Assembly: GCA_007922305.1 (NCBI GenBank)
Contig: ML677365.1
Coordinates: 17,372,417 to 17,436,416, forward strand
Length of the DNA: 64,000 bases
DNA from: Dermatemys mawii
Lineage: Eukaryota; Chordata; Testudines; Dermatemydidae
Direction of reading: 5' to 3'
Shown here: in pieces, positions 59,057 through 64,000 of the stretch
Position numbering within the stretch: position 1 is the first letter of the stretch
Layout of the letters: every line of letters begins with the position of its first letter
Program-made: the position numbers and the translations under genes
The notes under the pieces: generated by a model
Told to the model about the DNA's origin: nothing
Seen by the model: the letters and a program-made list of their open reading frames with translations, nothing else
Database searches by the model: none

Positions 59057-59280
59057 GGCCTGGTCTACACTACGACTTAAGATCGACTTTAGTGCTGTTA
59101 AGTCGACCTAAACCTGCACCCGTCCTCACATGGCAGCCATTTAAATCGATTTAAAGGGCCCTTAAAATTGATTTCTGTACTCCTCCCTGACGAGAGGAGT
59201 AGCGCTGAAATCGACCTCTCTGGGTTGACTGTGGCTTAGTGAGGACGCATGTCGACTTTATTGGCCTCCGGGAGTTGTCC
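59057..59280. repeat. Left inverted repeat and TCGA-rich subterminal region
   Basis: After the terminal GGCCTGGTCTACACTA come GATCGACTTTAG, AAGTCGACC, AAATCGATTTAAAGGGCC, GAAATCGACC and CATGTCGAC. The right end has the counterparts TATGTCGACG, AAAATCGACCTC and CAATCGACATAAG. Repeated TCGA-centred words at both ends are candidate binding sites for the element's Myb-like protein or transposase (inference). Confidence 0.7.
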
Positions 59281-59285
59281 CACAG

Positions 59286-59355
59286 TGCTCCATTGTGACC
59301 GCTCTGGACAGCCGTCACAATGCTCCACTGTGACCACTCTGGACAGCAGTCTCAA
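59286..59355. repeat. 35-bp tandem duplication, left subterminal
   Basis: Two copies of a unit starting TGCTCCATTGTGACC / TGCTCCACTGTGACC and containing CTCTGGACAGC. It lies between the left end and the Myb-like gene. Confidence 0.85.
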
Positions 59356-60020
59356 CTCACTGCTCTGGCCAGGTAGACAGGAAAAGCCCAGGGAACATTT
59401 GAATTTCATTTCCTGTTTGGCCAGCGTGGCGAGCTCACCATGCAGAGCTCCTCAGCGCAAGGCACCATGCAGAGCTCATCAGCACAGGAGACCAACCAGC
59501 GCAAAAGAGCTCCAGCATGGTCCACACAGGAGGTGTTGGATCTCATAGCTATCTGGGGAGAGGAATCCATGATGGCAGAACTCCATAACAACAAACGGAA
59601 TGCCAACACATTTGCCAGAGTTTCCAAGGCCATGCTGGATAGGGGCCACAGCAGGGAGGCACAGCAGTGCCGCGTGAAAATTAAGGAGCTGAGGCAAGCG
59701 TTCCAGAAAGCAAAAGAGGCAAATGGACGCTGTGGGGCACCACTGCGGACATGCAAATTTTACAACGAACTGAATCAAATACTGGGGGGGGGGCACCACC
59801 ATTGCACCGGTGTCCGTGGACTCCTCTGATAGGGTAGTCATGAGGCATGACGATTCAGATGATGTTGAAGCTGATGAGGAAGATGATACCATGCAGCAGC
59901 AGGCAAGCGGAGAGACTCTGTTCCCAGACAGCCAGGAACTGTTTATCACCCTGGAGCCAATACCCTCAGAACCCTCCCAAGGCAGTAGCCCAGATGGGGA
60001 AGTCAGTGAAGGTACTTCTG

Positions 60021-61027
60021 GTGAGTGTCCCTTTAGGGATAAGATAAGGCATGATTTAAAAGGAAGCGTTTATTAATGATTAACTTGGAATGCATGCATG
60101 GCTAGAACAGCTACTGGAAAAGTCTGTCAATATATTTGGGGATGGAGTGATAATCCTCCATGGAAATTTCCATGAAGCTGTCCTGCAGACAGCGTTGAAC
60201 CTTTTGCAGGAGGTTTCTGGGGAGAGCAGCCTTATTTCGTCCTCCATAGTAGCAGACTTTACCACGCCACCCTGGGATCAGGTATTCTGGGACCATTGCA
60301 TAACACAGCATGGCAGCATATGCTCCTGGCTGTTGCTTCAATTCCAGCAACATCCGTTCTTTATCTCTCTGTGTAATCCTCAGCAGAGTGATATTGTTCA
60401 TGGTAGCCTATTTGAAATAGAGGACAGTCATTTTCGGACATTCCCGCTGGGCTGCTCATATATCTGACTGTGAAGAAATCCTCCCCACAGTATCCCAAGA
60501 AGCATGTGTGTGTTTGGGGGCGGGGGGAGAGAAACCTCCATGAGAACAGCCATAGGGTAAGGGGGGAAGGAGGGAGAGAAAATGCACGGGGCTGCTTGTG
60601 GTGCATCAGCAGGGAGCCACACAGTGGGGGGGGGTGGTTACTGTGGGAAAGGAGAGCACAGCTGTAAAGAACATGGATCAAACCGCGCAGGGCTGCTTGT
60701 GGTGCATCAGCAGGGAGCCACGCAGTGGGCGGGGGGTGGTTACTGTGGGAAAGGAGAACACAGCTGTAAAGAATATGGATCAAACCGAAAGAATGTGGCT
60801 TACCATGGCCGTCTGCATGGTGGTTTCTGTTGCCTGGCCCTGGGAGAGGGTGTCTGATGCAATATCTGTACAGGAAAGCTACAGGCACTCAATTTAAGGT
60901 GCAAAATGCGACCTTGTACAGAAAGCATACACATTCTGTGAATACTTTGTTTCATTGTGAAAGACTGTTCCCATTGTGCTGGAGAATGTGTCTATCTTAT
61001 AACCTTTTTCCTTCTTTCCTCCTCCAG
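60021..61027 (+). other. Inferred intron of the Myb-like gene
   Basis: GTGAGT at 60021 and CCTCCAG ending at 61027 bracket about 1 kb without coding similarity. It contains a 101-bp tandem duplication. Frames on both strands here, including a 175-codon minus-strand one (60361-60888), come from the duplication and carry no domain. That the region was really spliced is an inference. Confidence 0.55.
60589..60790. repeat. 101-bp tandem duplication
   Basis: Two units start at GCTGCTTGTGGTGCATCAGC (60591 and 60692) and run to ATGGATCAAACCG. They differ by a few bases and by G-run length. Confidence 0.92.
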
Positions 61028-61712
61028 CCAGCTCGGTCCTCCCCCGCCCCCCCCCACCCCCCCGCCAACATGTCCATCACAGAGGCTACCACAGATAAGG
61101 AGAAGGAAATGCACCAGAGAATATATGTTTGCGGAGCTTATACATTCCTCTCGCAGTGAGGCAGTTCGAAACAACGCACGGAGAGAAAAATTTTTAGAGT
61201 CCCAGAACACATGGAGGCAAAGCCTTTTAGAGTCCAAGGCAGCAGTAGCAGCATGGGAGGAGAGATGGCAGGAGCGGGAAGAAAAGAGGATGGATGCAAT
61301 GCTGCGGATAATGGAGGATCAAAGTGACATGCTCTGGTGTCTGCTGGAGCTTCAGCAGCACCAAAGATCGCCTCTCCAGTCCCTGTGTAACCACCTCCCC
61401 TCCTCCCCAAGTTCCATTGCCTCCCCACCCAGACACGGGGTGAAAACACGGTGGGGGAACCGACCCACTCTACCCCACAATACAACACAAGCAGCAGGCG
61501 GCTTAGTTTATCAGAAAAGTTTTAAAAATGTGCTGTGTCTTTGTCCCCCTCTCCTCCCATCCACCACACCGACTGGTTTTCCTCCTTACCCACCCCTTCT
61601 AGGCTACCTTGCCAGCCTTCCCTTTTGTTTGTGAAGAATCATTAAAGAATGCATGCTTTTTAAAAAGTGAATTTATTTACTCTGCAAATGAGGGGGAGGG
61701 GATAAGGAGGGC

Positions 61713-61886
61713 AGGAGGCTTATCGCTGAGCAGAGCCAGGGAGCAGGTTTTCAACAGCTCTATGGGGCTGGAGGGTGGGAGGCTTATCGCTGAGCAGAGC
61801 AAGGGAGCGGGTTTTCAACAGCTCTATGGGGCTGGAGGGTGGCAGGCTTATCACTGAGCAGAGCAAGGGAGCGGGTTTTCAACAGC
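61713..61886. repeat. 64-bp tandem repeat, about 2.6 units
   Basis: GGCTTATCGCTGAGCAGAGC begins units at 61717, 61781 and 61845, each followed by GGGAGC(A/G)GGTTTTCAACAGC and GGGGCTGGAGGGTGG. It lies between the 3' ends of the two convergent genes. Plus-strand frame 61609-61857 is an artefact. Confidence 0.93.
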
Positions 61887-62012
61887 ATTTTGGCCAGTAA
61901 CAAAACTGTTTTTCAAGGCTTCTCTGAGGTGCAGCGCTTCTAGATGCGCTCTTGTACTTGCCCTGATGTCTGGCTGCTCGTAAGTAGCGGACAGGACATT
62001 TGCCTCTGCCTC

Positions 62013-63184
62013 TCATCCTGCCATAAACGTCTCTCCCTTGCTCTCACAGAGATTATGGAGCACACAGCAAGCAGCAATAACAATGGGCACATTTCTTTCG
62101 CTGAGGTCTGAGCGAGTAAGTAGGGTTCTCCACCTCGCTTTAAGACGGCCAAATGCACACTACACAACCATTCTGCACTTGCTCAGCCTATAGTTGAACA
62201 GCTCCTGACTCCTGTCCAGGGATCCCGTGTATGGCTCCATAAGATAGGGCATTAAGGGGTAGGCTGGGTCCCCAAGGATAACGATCGGCATTTCAACAAC
62301 CCCCACAGTAATTTTCTGGTCTGGGAAGAAAGTCCCTTGCATCAGCTGTCTATACAGCCTAGAGTTCCTGAACACACGAGCGTCATGAACCTTTCCTGGC
62401 CATCCCACGTAGATGCCGACGAAACGTCCCTTGTGGTCAACCAGTGCTTGCATGAACATTGAACATACCCCTTGCAGTTTCTGTACTCTGTGCCCTCGTT
62501 GTCTGGTGCCAAGATAGGGATATGAGTGCCATCTATAGCCCCCCCCCACACACACACACAGTTAGGGAATCCCAGCGCAGCAAAGCCATCTACTATAGCC
62601 TGCACGTTTCCCAGACACACAACCCTGGATAGCAGCAGATCAATGATTGCCCTGGTTACTTGCATCACATCAGCCCCCACTGTAGATTTACCCACTCCAA
62701 ATTGATTCGCGACTGACCGGTAGCTGTCTGGCATTGCAAGCTTCTAGAGGGCTATCGCCACTCGCTTCTGAACTGTGAGGGCTGCTTTCATTTTGGTATT
62801 CTCGCACTGGAGGGCAGGGGAAAGCAAGTCACAAAGTTCCATGAACGTGCACTTTCTCACGCAAAAGTTTCTGAGCCACTGCGAGTCATCTCAGACCCGC
62901 AGCACTATGCGATCCCACCAGTCAGTGCTTGTTTCCCTGGCCCAGATTCGGCATTCCATAGCATGAGCCTGCCCCATTGCCACCAAAATTACCAGGTTGT
63001 CGGACCCCTTACTTTCAAAAACATCAGTGTCCATGTCCACGTCCTCATCACTGTCGTCACTCTCCTGATAGCACAGTTGTCTCCCGATCGCCTTCTTGTG
63101 CATACGATGCAGCATAAAGTCCACAACAATGCGTGAGGTATTCACAATGGCCATTACTGCAGCGGTTACCGGAGAAGGCTCCAT
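62013..63184 (-). pseudogene. HARBI1-like DDE transposase, inactivated
   Basis: Cuts the element out and inserts it. It starts at the ATG at 63182-63184 (MEPSPVTAAVMAIVNTSR), followed by an acidic region ESDDSDEDVDMDTD and a TDWWDRIVLRV helix. Then a TGA at 62891-62893 and a TAG at 62744-62746 break the same register. SYRSVANQFGVGKSTV is a helix-turn-helix. AIDGTHIPI holds the first catalytic Asp. A frameshift near 62470 follows. VGWPGKVHDARVF holds the second Asp, and VILGDPAYPLMPYLM is a family signature. Just before CAFGRLKARWR, where the third acid normally stands, the codon is TAG (62160-62162). The register then stays open to a TGA at 62013-62015. Host HARBI1 is similar, but this copy is bounded by transposon ends. 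Confidence 0.9.
62539..62560. repeat. C-run plus (CA)n inside the transposase gene
   Basis: A run of nine C followed by six CA units, lying just before the first catalytic Asp codon. It is read as CVCVWGG on the minus strand. It is prone to slippage. Confidence 0.95.
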
Positions 63185-63308
63185 GCTTGCACTGCTATGG
63201 CATCAGCGCAGGCAGCAAAAGCGCGCAAAATGACTGTTTGCAGTTGCTTGCACAGCGAGAGGGGCACTGCGTGGTTGGTGGGTTTGGGAACGGAGATAGC
63301 TCAAAATG

Positions 63309-63420
63309 GCGTCTGCTGGGATTCCGGGAACTGTGGGGTAGCTACCCACAGTGCACCAATCGAAATGGTGCCTGCTGGGACTCCGGGAACTGTGGGATAG
63401 GTACCCACAGTGCACCACTC
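63309..63420. repeat. 59-bp tandem duplication, right subterminal
   Basis: TGCTGGGATTCCGGGAACTGTGG and TGCTGGGACTCCGGGAACTGTGG start two units (63314 and 63373). Each contains TACCCACAGTGCACCA and an internal inversion, CTGTGGG...CCCACAG. The left subterminal region has a related GGGAGTTGTCCCACAGTGC at about 59270. Confidence 0.9.
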
Positions 63421-63566
63421 GCTATGTCGACGCTTTCCACTGTAGTGTGGATGAACGCTGCCGACTTGCTGTGTTTTGTGGGGACGCACAAAATTGATTT
63501 TATACAGTCTGCTTTACAAAATCGACCTCAACACAATCGACATAAGTTTGTAGTGAAGACATACCC
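63421..63566. repeat. Right inverted repeat and TCGA-rich subterminal region
   Basis: TATGTCGACG, AAAATTGATTTTATAC, AAAATCGACCTC, CAATCGACATAAG and the terminal TAGTGAAGACATACCC. Counterpart of the left end. Confidence 0.7.
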
Positions 63567-63569
63567 TGA

Positions 63570-63969
63570 GTTCCAAAGTCTGTAATTTAAGTATGCTTTT
63601 GTCAGCACTAGATGCTGTGAGAGGATGGAGCGTGCTTAATGAGGAAGGAATCTTTTGATGTTTTAGTTGCTAAAAATCAAACAAGTCTTTACTGAGCATG
63701 TGCAAACTGCAATTTCTGAAATCTTAAAACTTAACCAAATTTGGGCAGAGTTTCACAGGATTGGCAAAAAGCAAATCTCCAGCACAAAGGTCACCCCTTT
63801 CCAAATGTCAAGTCCCTGCCACAATGCCTGGAGATGTTAAAGCTGTTCACAGAAGAGGTCATCAGAATTTTTTTTATCTGAGCAAAACAAAGTATTTTCC
63901 CCTAGTCTTGTTCTTGGAAACAGCTGAAGCATTACGGCTCAAATTTTCCAAAAATGTTCAGCATAGAGC
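63570..63969. other. Non-coding DNA, probable old repeat
   Basis: ACTGAGCATGTGCAAACTGC, AACTTAACCAAATTTGGGCAGAG and TTTCACAGGATTGGCAAAAAGC read like an old turtle repeat, class unassigned. The 74-codon plus-strand frame is not supported. Confidence 0.4.
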
Positions 63970-64000
63970 AAAATCAGAGGGGTAGCCGTGTTAGTCTGGA
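63970..64000 (+). repeat. Abundant interspersed repeat cut by the window end
   Basis: AAATCAGAGGGGTAGCCGTG then TTAGTCTGGA is the start of a very common repeat in turtle genomes. Only about 30 bases are inside the window. It resembles the opening of the repeat at 28490-28622. Confidence 0.6.

Larger units (their letters stand above)
59440..61634 (+). pseudogene. Harbinger Myb/SANT-like DNA-binding protein, two exons
   Basis: In the family this protein binds transposon ends and carries the transposase into the nucleus. Exon 1 (59440-60020) encodes a Ser/Gln N-terminus, then a Myb/SANT-like three-helix domain with APAWSTQEVLDLIAIW, NANTFARVSKAM and QQCRVKIKELRQAFQKAK. An acidic segment follows (DDSDDVEADEEDD) and then TSG at a GTGAGT donor (60021). 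The acceptor is in a pyrimidine-rich CCTCCAG at 61021-61027. Exon 2 has FAELIHSSRSEAVRNN, EERWQEREEKRMD and MLRIMEDQSDMLWCLLELQ, a basic/coiled C-terminus usual in the family. A G10 run at 59784-59793 shifts the frame between SANT and acidic parts, and a C-rich run after the acceptor shifts it again. The intron is inferred from splice sites. Confidence 0.82.
59057..63566. mobile_element. Full-length PIF/Harbinger DNA transposon, inactive
   Basis: A 4,510-bp element. The left end GGCCTGGTCTACACTACGACTT and the right end (inverse) GGGTATGTCTTCACTACAAACTT form an imperfect terminal inverted repeat. TGA stands outside both ends (59054-59056 and 63567-63569), a 3-bp duplication as in this superfamily, although TWA is commoner. 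It carries the two genes expected of an autonomous Harbinger: a Myb/SANT-like protein on plus and a DDE transposase on minus, with their 3' ends facing each other. Both are broken. Sequences near each end are rich in AAATCGA/TCGA words and contain short tandem repeats. Confidence 0.9.

Noticed and set aside
59479..59949. 156-codon minus-strand frame
   Set aside because: It is the shadow of the Myb/SANT exon on the other strand, whose domain is recognisable.
60361..60888. 175-codon minus-strand frame and overlapping plus-strand frames
   Set aside because: They lie in the inferred intron and over the 101-bp tandem duplication. The peptide repeats follow the DNA repeat.
62013..63184. Host HARBI1 gene
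   Set aside because: Similar family, but the copy is bounded by transposon ends with a duplication, has several stops, and lacks the third catalytic acid.

Overview
The window reads as vertebrate nuclear DNA, most likely from a turtle (a crocodilian is less likely). It has CR1 retroposon tails ending in ATTCTATG-type repeats, MIR/CORE-SINE relics, many PIF/Harbinger-like and hAT-like short DNA transposons, and a Ty3/gypsy-class element of the Gmr1 type. I found no host protein-coding exon, rRNA, tRNA, CRISPR array or bacterial-type gene. The window is probably intergenic or one long intron. Its open frames are short and unsupported except those inside transposable elements. Assignments to repeat families rest on recognising family sequence by eye, without a library search.

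Positions 1-44700 are old single-copy DNA with scattered repeats. CR1 tails lie at 830-1013, 14541-14935, 24589-24744, 35484-35576 and 42281-43195; the last keeps the C-terminal part of the CR1 reverse-transcriptase ORF. hAT-like miniature elements with perfect 8-bp target duplications lie at 9751-9873 and 23474-23696. Harbinger-like MITEs with 3-bp duplications lie at 5077-5373, 24748-25062, 27443-27839 and 35145-35435. There are probable solo LTRs at 5397-6648 and 33199-33905, and several short self-complementary repeats. Positions 44750-45160 hold a long near-perfect hairpin beside an (AAAT)n tract that lies between two exact 27-bp direct repeats. A second copy of the 33.2-kb LTR is at 45646-46355. 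Positions 46362-50284 are the longest stretch with few recognisable repeats.

Positions 52544-58269 are a full-length LTR retrotransposon on the minus strand with two ~614-bp LTRs, a 4-bp duplication GTCC, a tRNA-Leu-like primer site and a G-rich polypurine tract. Its domain order is gag (with a SCAN-like capsid region and a CCHC knuckle), protease, integrase, reverse transcriptase, RNase H. Integrase stands before reverse transcriptase, the reverse of ordinary Ty3/gypsy and diagnostic of the Gmr1 group. The coding part has several stops and frameshifts, but every long segment returns to one reading register, which suggests a single ancestral gag-pol frame ending inside the 3' LTR.

Positions 59057-63566 are a full-length but dead PIF/Harbinger DNA transposon. 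A Myb/SANT-like DNA-binding gene on the plus strand converges on a HARBI1-type DDE transposase gene on the minus strand. The ends are inverted repeats with subterminal TCGA-rich motifs and tandem repeats. The transposase has a stop at the position of its third catalytic acid. In autonomous Harbinger elements the Myb-like protein brings the transposase to the nucleus and to the transposon ends, so the two genes form one two-protein system. The window ends inside another abundant interspersed repeat.
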